From assembly GCA_001403755.1 (NCBI GenBank), contig CYUH01000013.1, forward strand, positions 124,001 through 188,000: a DNA stretch of 64,000 nt, in the 5' to 3' direction. The translations under genes and the position numbers were made by a program. Shown piece after piece: positions 1 through 8,850 of the stretch (positions are counted from its first letter, which is position 1; every line of letters begins with the position of its first letter). Under the pieces are notes generated by a model. It was not told the DNA's origin and did no database searches. It saw nothing but the letters and a program-made list of their open reading frames with translations. Origin of the DNA: Chryseobacterium senegalense (GTDB lineage: Bacteria > Bacteroidota > Bacteroidia > Flavobacteriales > Weeksellaceae).

Positions 1-1914
1 ATTTTCAATAAGATTTATTTCATAATTAGATATCGTGTTAATGTCTTTTGCAGAAATTACCAATTTACCACTCATATCAAACACTTGAACTTCAGCTTTT
101 TTCCAGTTTGGATCGAATACCACAACGTATTTACCGACATAAGGATCATAAGTAACCATCGTTCGAGATGGTACATTAGATTGATCACTTCCTAAAACTC
201 CGGAAGGAAGACCGTAATACACATCATAATCTTGATCCGAACTTCCCGCAGAGGCTAAAACCTTATTCTGACTTAGCGGTTGTACATTGCCATCTGGTCC
301 TCTGAAATAAAATCCTTCATTGCTTGAAAGTAGATGTTGACCATCGGGAATCAAAATTCCATTTTCTTTAACTTGTACTTTAAAAGAAACAATATCATTG
401 GTATATTTTACCATCTTGATATTCTTACCCTTAAAATCATTTTCATTAGCTTCGTTGATATATAGCCAATATGAGTTCATGTAATTAGTATCATAACCTC
501 CGCTGATTGGATTCTCTTCATAGGATCCCAATAAACTTGTTGAGCCCGCTGCTGCCTGCGCTCTTGCATTATTTGAATTACCTGAAGTTCCTTCTGGGTA
601 CACCACATAATACATTCTTGCGACTTCTCCGCCGCTACTATTAAGACCAATTATTGCTAATTCTTTTACGGTTCCATTGTTCTGCCCGCGGTTTGCAGTT
701 ACAGAATAAGGAGTCGAAGTATTTCTCGAATAATAATTAAATCGTCGAAGTTTAGAAAGGTCGAGAGTAGGTGTTTGTGAATTATCCAGTAATTTTATGA
801 CAAATGTACCCATAGGTCTTACCAAAAGATAATCTACATCACCAGTCCAAATTCCATTTGTTGTATTTGTTACATATTTAAATCCTACAATGCTTCCACC
901 AACTCCCGGTTGATACTGCACATTGGTAGGCTCAAGTCTGATTCCATTAATGTTAGGAATATAATTTACATCCGTTGATACATTTAAATTACGTAAATCA
1001 AGATTGGTAAGATAAGGATTGGTGAAAAAATACATATTCTTCCCATAATCTGTACCATCCCAAATTTTGTTTCTAGTGCGCGCGAAATTATCACCAAGAT
1101 AGGAGTTATATTTTTCATTATATTGGTTGATGCCATTTCCGTTTGTTCCATAAGAAACACCCGCACCAGCTCCGGATAAGGTTCTAGAATTATAAGTTAG
1201 GTCAGAAACAGGAACACCCTTCAACGTTCTCGTAACCGATGCCACATCCAGATTTTTGCCACCTAAAATATAATATGAATAAGGAACACGTGTATCGCTT
1301 CCCAAAACATTTGAAATACTAGATAAATTATCAAAAACAATCTTGTCGTTGTTCCAAACTAAGATTTCATTTTGTGACCATCTGGTAGTATTAAAAGTCT
1401 TACCCAATTCATCACTTAAAGTTGAGGCTGTTTTCCCGAAAAAAGGAACTGAAAACTGTTGGTAACCACCATGATTCGGAGATCTAAATTCCTGATTTAC
1501 AATGCCCTTAATGTTATCCTGTCGTATTCCTTGAATATAGAGTTGCCCGTAGGTATAAGTTGGAGTTGCTGCTGGATTATTGGTGTTCCAAGTGCCAAAT
1601 GCGGTTGCCTCATTAAGTTTATTAACAATAGTACCGCCTACTGCTGAACCTTCAACTTTATCGCTTGTTCCATTAAGTGTTCTTACTACATCCTTCGCAG
1701 CGTCACTTGCGACAATCATCACATTGCCGTGGTTTTCTAAAATCCCTGAGTCTTTAACTTGTAAACCTCCGCCGTTGTAAACCAAGGATCCTTTGCCCAC
1801 ATAGAAAGTTGCTTTATCATCGATATGGGTAATAACTTTTGGATTGGTGGTCATTTGTGCATCAACTGCCAAAAAGGCAGCCAATAACCCCACAGTTAGT
1901 AAATTTGTTTTCAT
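1..1914 (-). CDS. T9SS type A sorting domain protein (3' end outside window)
   Basis: The frame is open from the ATG at 1914 to the window edge, 638 codons without a stop, so the C-terminal end is missing. The product starts with a signal peptide (MKTNLLTVGLLAAFLAVDAQ) and continues as a long, Ser/Asn/Gly-rich extracellular protein. The last visible residues (AEVQVFDMSGKLV, then YEINL) match the start of the type A sorting tail that sends proteins through the type IX secretion system to the cell surface. No enzymatic motif was recognised. The gene ends upstream of nothing else in the window and is separated from clpX by 99 bases. The sorting assignment is firm; the biological role is unknown. 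Confidence 0.8.
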   Translation of the reverse strand, partial: MKTNLLTVGLLAAFLAVDAQMTTNPKVITHIDDKATFYVGKGSLVYNGGGLQVKDSGILENHGNVMIVASDAAKDVVRTLNGTSDKVEGSAVGGTIVNKLNEATAFGTWNTNNPAATPTYTYGQLYIQGIRQDNIKGIVNQEFRSPNHGGYQQFSVPFFGKTASTLSDELGKTFNTTRWSQNEILVWNNDKIVFDNLSSISNVLGSDTRVPYSYYILGGKNLDVASVTRTLKGVPVSDLTYNSRTLSGAGAGVSYGTNGNGINQYNEKYNSYLGDNFARTRNKIWDGTDYGKNMYFFTNPYLTNLDLRNLNVSTDVNYIPNINGIRLEPTNVQYQPGVGGSIVGFKYVTNTTNGIWTGDVDYLLVRPMGTFVIKLLDNSQTPTLDLSKLRRFNYYSRNTSTPYSVTANRGQNNGTVKELAIIGLNSSGGEVARMYYVVYPEGTSGNSNNARAQAAAGSTSLLGSYEENPISGGYDTNYMNSYWLYINEANENDFKGKNIKMVKYTNDIVSFKVQVKENGILIPDGQHLLSSNEGFYFRGPDGNVQPLSQNKVLASAGSSDQDYDVYYGLPSGVLGSDQSNVPSRTMVTYDPYVGKYVVVFDPNWKKAEVQVFDMSGKLVISAKDINTISNYEINLIEN

Positions 1915-2013
1915 CGCTATTGTGTTTTTGTGTTTAAAAATTTGAACATTACTATTCAATTACAAATATATTTATTTTTTTTTAATTAAATCACACTACA
2001 ACATTAGAAATAA

Positions 2014-3195
2014 TTATAAATTAAGTTGCTCTTCGGTAATGATGATTTCGTTTTGCTCCTTGATGTTGAACATATAATCTTCCAGAACCTTCTCCGTAGT
2101 GCCGCGCAAACCTCTTGCACCAAGGCCTTTTTCCATGGTTTCTTCCACAATTTTTTCTATCGCTTCATCGGTGAATTTCAATGTAACACCATCCATTTTG
2201 AAAAGCTCCACAAACTGATTGATGATCGAATTTTTCGGCTCTTTCATTATGCGAATCATTGTTTCTTTGGTGAGCTTGTCCAGATAAGTCACTATTGGAA
2301 ATCTCCCTAATAATTCCGGAATCAAGCCGAATTTTCTCAAATCGATTGCATTCAGTTGGCTCAAAATATACTCATCATCTTCCGTTTTGGCCATTTTTTC
2401 AGCACTAAAACCAATTGCTTGCTTATTGAGACGTCTTTCAATGATTTCTTTAATTCCATCAAAAGCCCCGCCGGCAATGAATAATATATTTTGGGTATTA
2501 ACCTGAATATATTTCTGATCGGGATGCTTTCTGCCGCCTTGTGGTGGTACATTTACAATGCTTCCTTCCAACAATTTCAGCAATCCTTGCTGTACCCCTT
2601 CACCTGACACATCACGCGTCAGACTTGGATTATCGGATTTTCGTGCAATTTTGTCGATTTCATCAATGAAAACGATTCCTTTCTCTGCTTTTTCTACATC
2701 ATAATCAGCAACCATCAGTAATCTAGAAAGAATACTTTCCACATCTTCGCCCACGTAGCCCGCTTCAGTTAAAATAGTTGCGTCTACGATACAAAACGGA
2801 ACATTCAGTTCCTTAGCAATCGTTTTTGCTAAAAGCGTTTTTCCGGTTCCTGTTTCACCGATCATGATGATATTTGATTTTTCAATCTCTACTTCTCGGT
2901 TTTCGGTTTTGGCATGAAGAAGCCTTTTATAATGGTTATAAACCGCGATCGAAAGCTGTTTTTTCGCCTGATCCTGACCAATCACAAATTGATCAAGGTG
3001 TTCTTTTATTTCTTTTGGTTTTTTTAGATCTTCCATGCTATCCGCTGGCGAAAATCCTTCTTTTTGGGCATTTTCAACCACGATAGCGTGTGCTTGCTCG
3101 ATACAATTTTCGCAGATAAAACCTTCGTTTCCAGAAATCAATATTTCTACCTCTTTGCGTTTTCTTCCGCAGAAAGAGCATTGGTTTGAATTCAT
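2014..3195 (-). CDS. clpX: ATP-dependent Clp protease ATP-binding subunit ClpX
   Basis: ClpX is the AAA+ unfoldase that feeds substrates to ClpP. The 393 residues begin with the family's C4 zinc-binding domain (Cys6, Cys9, Cys28, Cys31), followed by the Walker A motif GETGTGKT at about 113-120, Walker B (IVFIDEID) at about 174-181, and the IGF loop (QAIGFSA) that docks onto ClpP. Length is close to the usual 400-420. clpP is not adjacent here. The gene is downstream of, and on the same strand as, the HIT gene, but a terminator-like hairpin lies in the gap between them, so it probably has its own promoter, which I could not place. Confidence 0.97.
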   Translation of the reverse strand: MNSNQCSFCGRKRKEVEILISGNEGFICENCIEQAHAIVVENAQKEGFSPADSMEDLKKPKEIKEHLDQFVIGQDQAKKQLSIAVYNHYKRLLHAKTENREVEIEKSNIIMIGETGTGKTLLAKTIAKELNVPFCIVDATILTEAGYVGEDVESILSRLLMVADYDVEKAEKGIVFIDEIDKIARKSDNPSLTRDVSGEGVQQGLLKLLEGSIVNVPPQGGRKHPDQKYIQVNTQNILFIAGGAFDGIKEIIERRLNKQAIGFSAEKMAKTEDDEYILSQLNAIDLRKFGLIPELLGRFPIVTYLDKLTKETMIRIMKEPKNSIINQFVELFKMDGVTLKFTDEAIEKIVEETMEKGLGARGLRGTTEKVLEDYMFNIKEQNEIIITEEQLNL

Positions 3196-3231
3196 ATCTC
3201 TTTATATAATAAGTGTAAGAATGTTTGTTTT

Positions 3232-3269
3232 AAAAAAATTTTGTCAAAGTTTTTCGACCTTGACAAAAT
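3232..3269 (-). terminator. Rho-independent terminator after the HIT gene
   Basis: A perfect 10-base inverted repeat (ATTTTGTCAA at 3238-3247 and TTGACAAAAT at 3260-3269) is followed on the minus strand by seven T. It starts six bases after the HIT stop codon and lies between that gene and clpX. Confidence 0.7.
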
Positions 3270-3275
3270 AATATT

Positions 3276-3665
3276 TTATGAATTGATGATGGTGCTTTGT
3301 ATTTCTTTGTACTCTTCATCCGAAAGTTTCAACCGTTCATTTTTGAAGTTCATATCATCCATTTTTTCAATCGGAATTAAGTGAATGTGTGCGTGAGGCA
3401 CTTCTAAACCTACCACTGCAACCGCTATTCTTTGGGACGGGTAGGCTTTTTCGAGTTTTTTGGCAACGTTTTGCGCAAAACTCCATAAGTTTTTAAAATC
3501 CTCATTTTCCAGATCGAAAATAAAATCGGTTTCGTTTTTGGGAATCACCAAAGTATGTCCTTTTACCAATGGCATTGCATCCAAAAAAGCCAAATGCTGC
3601 TCGTCTTCAGCAATTTTGTAGGATGGAATTTCACCTGCAATAATTTTCGTGAAAATAGAACTCAT
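3276..3665 (-). CDS. HIT family nucleotide-binding protein
   Basis: A 129-residue protein of the histidine triad superfamily, Hint/HinT branch, which hydrolyses nucleoside phosphoramidates and adenylated substrates. The defining motif HAHIHLIP lies near residue 103-110; the middle histidine of such triads is the nucleophile. The N-terminus (FTKIIAGEIPSYKI) is also typical of the family, and the length is normal. It is followed by a terminator and preceded by greA on the same strand. A TAAATTTG promoter element lies about 33 bases before the start codon. The family is certain; the physiological substrate is not known. Confidence 0.93.
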   Translation of the reverse strand: MSSIFTKIIAGEIPSYKIAEDEQHLAFLDAMPLVKGHTLVIPKNETDFIFDLENEDFKNLWSFAQNVAKKLEKAYPSQRIAVAVVGLEVPHAHIHLIPIEKMDDMNFKNERLKLSDEEYKEIQSTIINS

Positions 3666-3697
3666 TACTTTTAGATTTTAATTTTTATTTAATGGTG

Positions 3698-3705
3698 CAA
3701 ATTTA
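3698..3705 (-). promoter_or_regulatory. Candidate -7 promoter element for the HIT gene
   Basis: TAAATTTG on the minus strand matches the Bacteroidota TAnnTTTG element. The surrounding CCTTAAATTTGCACC is identical to that upstream of gltX. No clear TTG was seen upstream. Confidence 0.5.
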
Positions 3706-3768
3706 AGGTATAAATAAAAATTGAGGTGGAATTTTTTGTGAAATTTTTTACTTCTAAAAAAACAGTTT

Positions 3769-4239
3769 TTACAAAGTAATTTCTAAAACTTCGAAAGAAA
3801 GTTTGTTCCCATTTGGCAATACGATATCAGCAGTTTCGCCTACAACTTTTCCTAAAAGTCCTTTAGCAATCGGTGTATTAATAGAAATTTTACCCGCTTT
3901 CAAATCGCTTTCGTTATCTGGTACCAAAGTGAATTTCTGCTCAGCTTTGGTTGTATTGTTCTTCAATCGCACGGTGGTCAAGATTGAAACTTTCGAAGTA
4001 TCAAGCTGGGTTTCATCAATTACTTTCGAATTGATAATCATGTCTTTTAACTTGGAAATCTTCATTTCCAACATTCCTTGGGCTTCTTTGGCAGCATCAT
4101 ATTCTGCGTTTTCAGAAAGATCGCCTTTATCTCTAGCTTCAGCAATTTGCTGAGTAATTTTTGGTCTTTCGATGGTTTCCAGTTGTTCCAGTTCAACTTT
4201 CATTTTATCCAAACCATCTTTGGTAACATAACTTGCCAT
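3769..4239 (-). CDS. greA: Transcription elongation factor GreA
   Basis: GreA rescues backtracked RNA polymerase by inserting its coiled coil into the secondary channel and stimulating transcript cleavage. The 156 residues show the usual plan: an N-terminal coiled coil (about 1-75) with the acidic tip EARDKGDLSENAEYDAAKE, then a globular FKBP-like domain ending in ISINTPIAKGLLGKVVGE. Length fits the family (about 158). A divergent lipoprotein gene starts 101 bases upstream, and the shared intergenic region holds a small GC-rich hairpin. Confidence 0.97.
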   Translation of the reverse strand: MASYVTKDGLDKMKVELEQLETIERPKITQQIAEARDKGDLSENAEYDAAKEAQGMLEMKISKLKDMIINSKVIDETQLDTSKVSILTTVRLKNNTTKAEQKFTLVPDNESDLKAGKISINTPIAKGLLGKVVGETADIVLPNGNKLSFEVLEITL

Positions 4240-4276
4240 AATTTTCTGTAATTTGCGTTAGTATAAAAAAATAATC

Positions 4277-4297
4277 CGACATTTGCCGGACAATGAT
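4277..4297. other. Small GC-rich hairpin between divergent genes
   Basis: On the minus strand TCCGGC, a four-base AAAT loop and GTCGGA form a six-base stem followed by an A/T run, within the presumed 5' region of greA. It may be a leader structure or a weak terminator; the function is unknown. Confidence 0.3.
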
Positions 4298-4339
4298 TTC
4301 TGTTTGTATTCGTTTTACAAATATATAAATTTATTTTAA

Positions 4340-4789
4340 ATGAAAAGAAACATTTCGGTTTTAATTTTATCAATAGTATTCATTTTCAGCGCTTTAAATA
4401 TAACTTCATGCTCAACTCGCGAGGAAACCGTGAGTTGCTTTCCGAAGGTACCTATTAGCGTAGTTCTAAACCTAAATTTGCCCGCATATTATAATCTGCA
4501 GAATGTAAACGGGTGGATTTATGTGAATGAACAGGAAGCCGGAACGCGTGGATTAATTGTCGTAAGAACCACTAATGGCTTTAAAATTTATGACCGAAAT
4601 GCACCTCATCTTTGTCCGGACAATTCGACCACGCTGGAAGTTCAAGACAACATCAAAGTAATTTGCCCGAAAGATGGGGCAGAATGGATTTTGATTACTG
4701 GCGAACCTACCAAAGTTGCGCAAATTGCTCCCAAAACCTATCACTACAATTTCGATTCCGCCACAGGAACACTATCTATTTTTGATTAA
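4340..4789 (+). CDS. Putative lipoprotein with degenerate Rieske-like fold
   Basis: The 149-residue product begins with a lipoprotein signal ending in a lipobox-like ITSC at about residues 21-24. The middle part, NAPHLCPDNSTTLEV, a short spacer and ICPKDGAEW, resembles the two cluster-binding loops of Rieske [2Fe-2S] proteins. The Cys-Pro pairs are kept, but the ligand pattern CxH/CxxH is not, so a cluster is unlikely. This reading is inferred from spacing and local similarity. It starts 28 bases before dtd on the same strand, with 21 bases between stop and next start, and may be cotranscribed. Substrate or partner unknown. Confidence 0.6.
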   Translation: MKRNISVLILSIVFIFSALNITSCSTREETVSCFPKVPISVVLNLNLPAYYNLQNVNGWIYVNEQEAGTRGLIVVRTTNGFKIYDRNAPHLCPDNSTTLEVQDNIKVICPKDGAEWILITGEPTKVAQIAPKTYHYNFDSATGTLSIFD

Positions 4790-4810
4790 TTTTTAAGCAA
4801 TTCAATTTCC

Positions 4811-5260
4811 ATGAAAATCGTTATTCAAAGAGTTACGGAAGCTAATGTAAAAGTTGAAGGAAAGATTGTTGGTGAAATATCCAAAGGATTACTGTTACTG
4901 ATCGGAATTGATGAGGAAGATGATAAAGCTGATGCCGACTGGCTTGTTCAAAAAATCTTAAACCTAAGAATTTTCGGTGATGAGGAAGGAAAACTTAACC
5001 TTTCTGCGACCGATATTTCCGGAGAAATTCTCTGCATCAGTCAGTTTACATTAATTGCCGATTATAAAAAAGGAAACCGCCCATCTTTCATTAAAGCCGC
5101 AAAACCCGACAAAGCGATTCCTCTTTTTGAATATTTTAAAACTGAAATCGCAAAATCCGGGTTGAAAACCGAAAGCGGAATTTTCGGCGCCGATATGAAA
5201 GTTTCTTTACTTAATGACGGTCCGGTAACGATTGTGATGGACTCCAAAACCAAATCGTAA
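4811..5260 (+). CDS. dtd: D-aminoacyl-tRNA deacylase
   Basis: Dtd hydrolyses D-amino acids and glycine mischarged on tRNA, a proofreading step in the cytoplasm. The 149-residue sequence starts [15 protein letters not shown] and carries the catalytic motif SQFTLIAD at about residue 77-84 and the GPVTI motif of the family ([13 protein letters not shown]) near the C-terminus, which supplies the cis-Pro that makes the enzyme D-specific. Length is standard. It follows the Rieske-like lipoprotein gene by 21 bases. Confidence 0.96.
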   Translation: MKIVIQRVTEANVKVEGKIVGEISKGLLLLIGIDEEDDKADADWLVQKILNLRIFGDEEGKLNLSATDISGEILCISQFTLIADYKKGNRPSFIKAAKPDKAIPLFEYFKTEIAKSGLKTESGIFGADMKVSLLNDGPVTIVMDSKTKS

Positions 5261-5355
5261 AGTCCAATTGATTGCTTTCGTCCCTTCATTTCCTTTTTCA
5301 AAAAAAGACGTGGAATGTTTAGATTTTTGACTAAATTTGAATCATTCGATTATGA

Positions 5356-5868
5356 ATGGTTATGAAAAAAAACATCCTTATCCTCTGCAGTATTTTATTG
5401 CTCTCCTGCTCCAAAAAAGAAGGCGAATCCACCAATACCCAATCCGACAGTACTAAAATCATTGATTCTATCAACGCGGTTCGAAGCCAAATCAACGATA
5501 GCATCAAATTAAAGAACGAACAAAATCGGTTTTCCGACCTAAGTGGAAAGCATCAATTAAAGTTCAGCTCAGATGCAATTTCATCGTTCACTGGAAGTGC
5601 AAAATTCGAAAAAATCGGAAGGGATGCATACTCCGTTTCGGGAAAAGCTGTTTCGGGGAAAAACACTTTAACAATTGAAGGAAAAATCTCTAGGGTTTCC
5701 GATAAACACCTGAATTTTGAAGGAAAAATCGACCAAAAAATTCAAGGAGAAAAATATACGCGAACCAAGAAAACAACATTTTTCGACGAAGGAAAAGGAA
5801 AATTCTGGCGTTTGCAAGATAAAGTGAATAGCTCCGGATTTGTGGATTATATTGACATTTATTTTTAA
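5356..5868 (+). CDS. Hypothetical lipoprotein
   Basis: Not recognised as a known family. The product has a short lipoprotein signal with lipobox LLLSC at about residue 14-18 followed by a charged, Ser/Thr-rich linker and a region rich in beta-forming residues. Two near starts are possible (5356 and 5362); the second, MKKN, is more typical. The following hydrolase gene starts 20 bases after the stop, so the two are probably cotranscribed. It is likely anchored in the outer or inner membrane. Confidence 0.7.
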   Translation: MVMKKNILILCSILLLSCSKKEGESTNTQSDSTKIIDSINAVRSQINDSIKLKNEQNRFSDLSGKHQLKFSSDAISSFTGSAKFEKIGRDAYSVSGKAVSGKNTLTIEGKISRVSDKHLNFEGKIDQKIQGEKYTRTKKTTFFDEGKGKFWRLQDKVNSSGFVDYIDIYF

Positions 5869-5887
5869 ACCAATTTAAATTAAGATC

Positions 5888-6670
5888 ATGCTGCACTTCG
5901 AAATATCCGGAAAAGGAAAGGAAAATTTGGTTCTACTCCACGGTTTTATGGAAAATTTGATGATTTGGGAAGACCTAGAAAAATACCTTTCCAAAGATTT
6001 TACTTTAATAAAAATTGATTTGCCGGGACATGGTTTATCTAAAATTTACAGTGAAATCCACACCATGGAACTGATGGCAGAAGAAGTGAAAAAAGTTACC
6101 GACAAGCTGGGTTTGAAAGAATTTCATCTTCTGGGACATTCAATGGGCGGCTATACATCGCTGGCTTTTGCGGAGAAATTTCCGGATTTTTTGAAAAGTT
6201 TCACATTGTTTTTCTCAACTTATTTCCCGGACGATGAAGAGAAAAAAGAGCAGCGCAGGAAAAGTTTCAGGATTATTCAGGAAGCATTTCCCAATTATGT
6301 TCGCGCTGGTATTCCCAATTTATTTAATGAAAATGAAAAAGATATTTTGGAAGGAAAAATAGAACTCGCGAAAGAAATTGCACTTTCCACGAAAAATGAA
6401 GGCGCGCTTGCCGCTGTAAAAGGCATGATCGAACGAACCGATAAAACATCGGTTATGCAAAATTTTGAAGGAAAAATTTTGGTGATCGCAGGAAAACACG
6501 ATAACGCTGTAAAAACCGACGTTCTATTGAAAAACCTTCCCGACAAAACCAATATAAAATCCTATCTGTTGGATTGTGGCCACAACGGACATTGGGAAAA
6601 ACCGGAAATCTGTGCGGCAATCATCAATACGGAACTTCTTCATAATCTCCCAAAAAACCTTATTTTCTAA
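5888..6670 (+). CDS. Alpha/beta fold hydrolase
   Basis: A 260-residue alpha/beta hydrolase. The oxyanion-hole region is LLHGFMENLMIWE (about 16-28), the nucleophile elbow is GHSMGG with Ser85, an acidic residue follows in AGKHDNAV (about 205) and the catalytic histidine is in CGHNGHWEKPE near residue 230. This layout is that of esterases and related hydrolases; the substrate cannot be told from sequence. It sits between a lipoprotein gene and a broken DUF1304 gene on the same strand with short gaps (19 and 16 bases), suggesting one transcript that ends at the terminator at 7071. Confidence 0.9.
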   Translation: MLHFEISGKGKENLVLLHGFMENLMIWEDLEKYLSKDFTLIKIDLPGHGLSKIYSEIHTMELMAEEVKKVTDKLGLKEFHLLGHSMGGYTSLAFAEKFPDFLKSFTLFFSTYFPDDEEKKEQRRKSFRIIQEAFPNYVRAGIPNLFNENEKDILEGKIELAKEIALSTKNEGALAAVKGMIERTDKTSVMQNFEGKILVIAGKHDNAVKTDVLLKNLPDKTNIKSYLLDCGHNGHWEKPEICAAIINTELLHNLPKNLIF

Positions 6671-6686
6671 AGAACAACCTTCAAAC

Positions 6687-7051
6687 ATGGAAATCTTATC
6701 AAAAATATTAATCGGATTAGTCGCCATGGAGCATCTTTACATCTTGTATATGGAAATGTTCGCATGGGAAACTTTGGGCAAAAAACATTTAAGGGCTTTT
6801 TAAAAGATGAACTTTTCAAACCAACAAAAGGTTTGGCAGCGAACCAAGGTTTGTATAACGGATTTCTTTCTGCGGGATTAATTTGGTCATTCTTCATCGA
6901 AGACAAAACATGGTCACAAAATGTAGCTGTATTTTTCCTGGGATGTGTAATTGTAGCGGGAATCTATGGCGCATTAACCGCTTCTAAAAAAATATTTTTC
7001 GTGCAGGCATTACCGGCGATCATTGCATTGGCCTTTCTATTACTAAAATAA
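6687..7051 (+). pseudogene. DUF1304 family membrane protein, frameshifted
   Basis: Two adjacent frames together make one DUF1304 protein. The first (from ATG 6687) encodes MEILSKILIGLVAMEHLYIL and on to YMEMFAWET, and the second continues after FGQKTFKGFLKDEL with KGLAANQGLYNGFLSAG and three membrane segments. The frames meet at 6771-6776, ACTTTG: adding one T (ACT TTT GGG) restores a single frame of about 122 residues, the usual family length. So one T has been lost from a TTTT run, by mutation or sequencing error. DUF1304 proteins are small integral membrane proteins of unknown function. A terminator follows 20 bases after the stop. Confidence 0.85.
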
Positions 7052-7070
7052 ATAAAGTATATATAAAACA

Positions 7071-7103
7071 AAGAAAGCTGCCTAAATTGGCAGCTTTCTT
7101 TTT
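7071..7103. terminator. Bidirectional rho-independent terminator
   Basis: A perfect 12-base stem (AAGAAAGCTGCC and GGCAGCTTTCTT) with a six-base loop is flanked by T-rich sequence downstream. It lies between the convergent DUF1304 gene and T9SS gene. Confidence 0.9.
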
Positions 7104-7127
7104 AAAGTAAAAGAATGATTAATTCAC

Positions 7128-8735
7128 TTATTTTTTAATTGCTTTGATAGATTTGGTAGAACCATCTTCCATGTGAAGCGTTACGATATACAAACCAGCT
7201 TTCAGCTCAGAAAGATTAAGTTCGGAAGCTGCTGCCAAAGTCTTAATACTTCTACCTGCAACGTCGCTTATAGAGATCGATTTCACACCCTTTACATCAG
7301 AAACTTTCAAAACATCTTTGAATGGATTAGGATAAACACTCACACTGTTTTTATCAACATTTGCAGTACCAGCTGTAATTTTCTCCATGATATTAATGGT
7401 GTAATCTTCAACTTGTCCGTAAGAAGAGTTTCCACAAGAGGTAGCATTTGCACCTGCACTAGAATCCTGAACTCTCACTCTCATTCTTGTATTTCCTAAT
7501 AAAGCATCCGCAGGAATGGTTATAGAACCTGTCCAAGGAGCTTGTCCAAGTGCTGTAGATAATACCGCTTCACCAGGATCATTGAAACTACCGTTTTGGT
7601 TATAATCAATCCAAACAAGAAGTTGATCAGTAGAATAAGATGAAACCGAGCAAGCTGCTGTGAAAACATAAGTATTTTCTCTGTTTACATTACCAACGAT
7701 TGAAGTAAAGTCTTCATATCCTAGCGCAGTAGTACCTGCAGCAGATGGATTATTAATGTCTGCAAAAGTAACATTAGTAATTTTTTCATATTGCGCATTT
7801 GATCCTGCAGCTGCACAATAACCTATCGTACTATTTGTACTGAATGTTATTTCCGTACAACCTACTGCATCACCAACATTATTGGTAGGAACTACCTTCG
7901 CGTAATACGTTGTATTTGCATTTAAAGAAACTGCCTGAGTAAGACCTGTTACTGTACCACTAAACACATCACTACCACCAGGAGTTGTTCCCACAGCTAA
8001 TTTATACTGAGATGCATCAGCAGATGCTGCCCAAGTGAAGTTAACAGAACCATAATTTACAGTAGATGAGTTCGCAGGACTAGTAATTGAAGAACAAGCA
8101 GGAACTGCAGAAGGCATGGTACCTTTCACAACAACATCATCAATAGTGAATCCTGGCTGATTGACAGTCGATGTATTATGCACAAATCTCCAACCTAAAT
8201 AAAAAGTCTTGAAATTAACAGCTGCCGGTAATGCATAGTCGGTTACTACCGTTTGGTAAGGTGCAGTTCCGGATCTTAAATTAGATACGACAGAAGTCCA
8301 TGACAAACCATCCAATGAATACATAAGCTGCCCATAATCCGAGCTTGCCTGCCCTTGGCATTTCCAGACATACGAAAGTTTCAGGTCTTTGTAATTCCCT
8401 GCTTCGATTTGCGTATAAACAAGAGGAGCATAACTTGCATTGGTGGCAGAACCATTTCCATATGCACATGAAGCCATAGTGAGATCAGCATCTTGTGCAG
8501 CATCCGCTACATTTACAATTTGTAAACTTTTAGTACCATTAATTAAATTTGCAGCACAATTCCCGCGAACAGTAAAAGTGTTATACGGATAAGCGGCAAG
8601 CGTTCCAAAAAAGCCTTCTTCCCAATTTCCGATTGTTCCTTCTGCTGTAGATTCAAAATCATCAGAGAAAATAACCGTTTGTGCATTCGCAACCAAACCA
8701 CATGCTAACAAGCACGAAAGTAGAATTTTTTTCAT
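7128..8735 (-). CDS. Secreted GEVED and fibronectin-like protein with T9SS type A sorting tail
   Basis: The start is set at 8735 because MKKILLSCLLACGLVANAQ is a signal peptide; the longer reading would begin upstream in the promoter. The order is signal peptide, a choice-of-anchor-like beta-sandwich region (about 20-210), a fibronectin type III-like module (about 215-305), a GEVED domain (ending YGQVEDYTINI, about 395-455), and a C-terminal type A sorting domain (VYPNPFKDVLKVSD to SIKAIKK). It is exported to the surface by the type IX system and is probably an adhesin or a carrier of a binding function; no catalytic motif was seen. A promoter lies 27 bases upstream. Confidence 0.92.
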   Translation of the reverse strand: MKKILLSCLLACGLVANAQTVIFSDDFESTAEGTIGNWEEGFFGTLAAYPYNTFTVRGNCAANLINGTKSLQIVNVADAAQDADLTMASCAYGNGSATNASYAPLVYTQIEAGNYKDLKLSYVWKCQGQASSDYGQLMYSLDGLSWTSVVSNLRSGTAPYQTVVTDYALPAAVNFKTFYLGWRFVHNTSTVNQPGFTIDDVVVKGTMPSAVPACSSITSPANSSTVNYGSVNFTWAASADASQYKLAVGTTPGGSDVFSGTVTGLTQAVSLNANTTYYAKVVPTNNVGDAVGCTEITFSTNSTIGYCAAAGSNAQYEKITNVTFADINNPSAAGTTALGYEDFTSIVGNVNRENTYVFTAACSVSSYSTDQLLVWIDYNQNGSFNDPGEAVLSTALGQAPWTGSITIPADALLGNTRMRVRVQDSSAGANATSCGNSSYGQVEDYTINIMEKITAGTANVDKNSVSVYPNPFKDVLKVSDVKGVKSISISDVAGRSIKTLAAASELNLSELKAGLYIVTLHMEDGSTKSIKAIKK

Positions 8736-8761
8736 AAAAAAATATTGTTTTATTAAGGCGC

Positions 8762-8789
8762 CAAATATATACCTTTTCTCTAAAAACAA
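8762..8789 (-). promoter_or_regulatory. Bacteroidota-type promoter of the T9SS protein gene
   Basis: Minus strand TTG (8787-8789), 17 bases, then TATATTTG (8762-8769), matching TTG-N17-23-TAnnTTTG. It fixes the start at 8735, because the alternative upstream codon at 8789 lies inside it. Confidence 0.75.
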
Positions 8790-8850
8790 TGCGTTTTTAT
8801 TTATAAAAATTCAAATATTTATCCACAATGATGGGAAGATGGCAATTTTA

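Noticed and set aside
6764..6790. Programmed frameshift in DUF1304
   Set aside because: The only slippery-like run (CAAAAAA) lies after the place where the frame must change, and lost homopolymer T explains it more simply.
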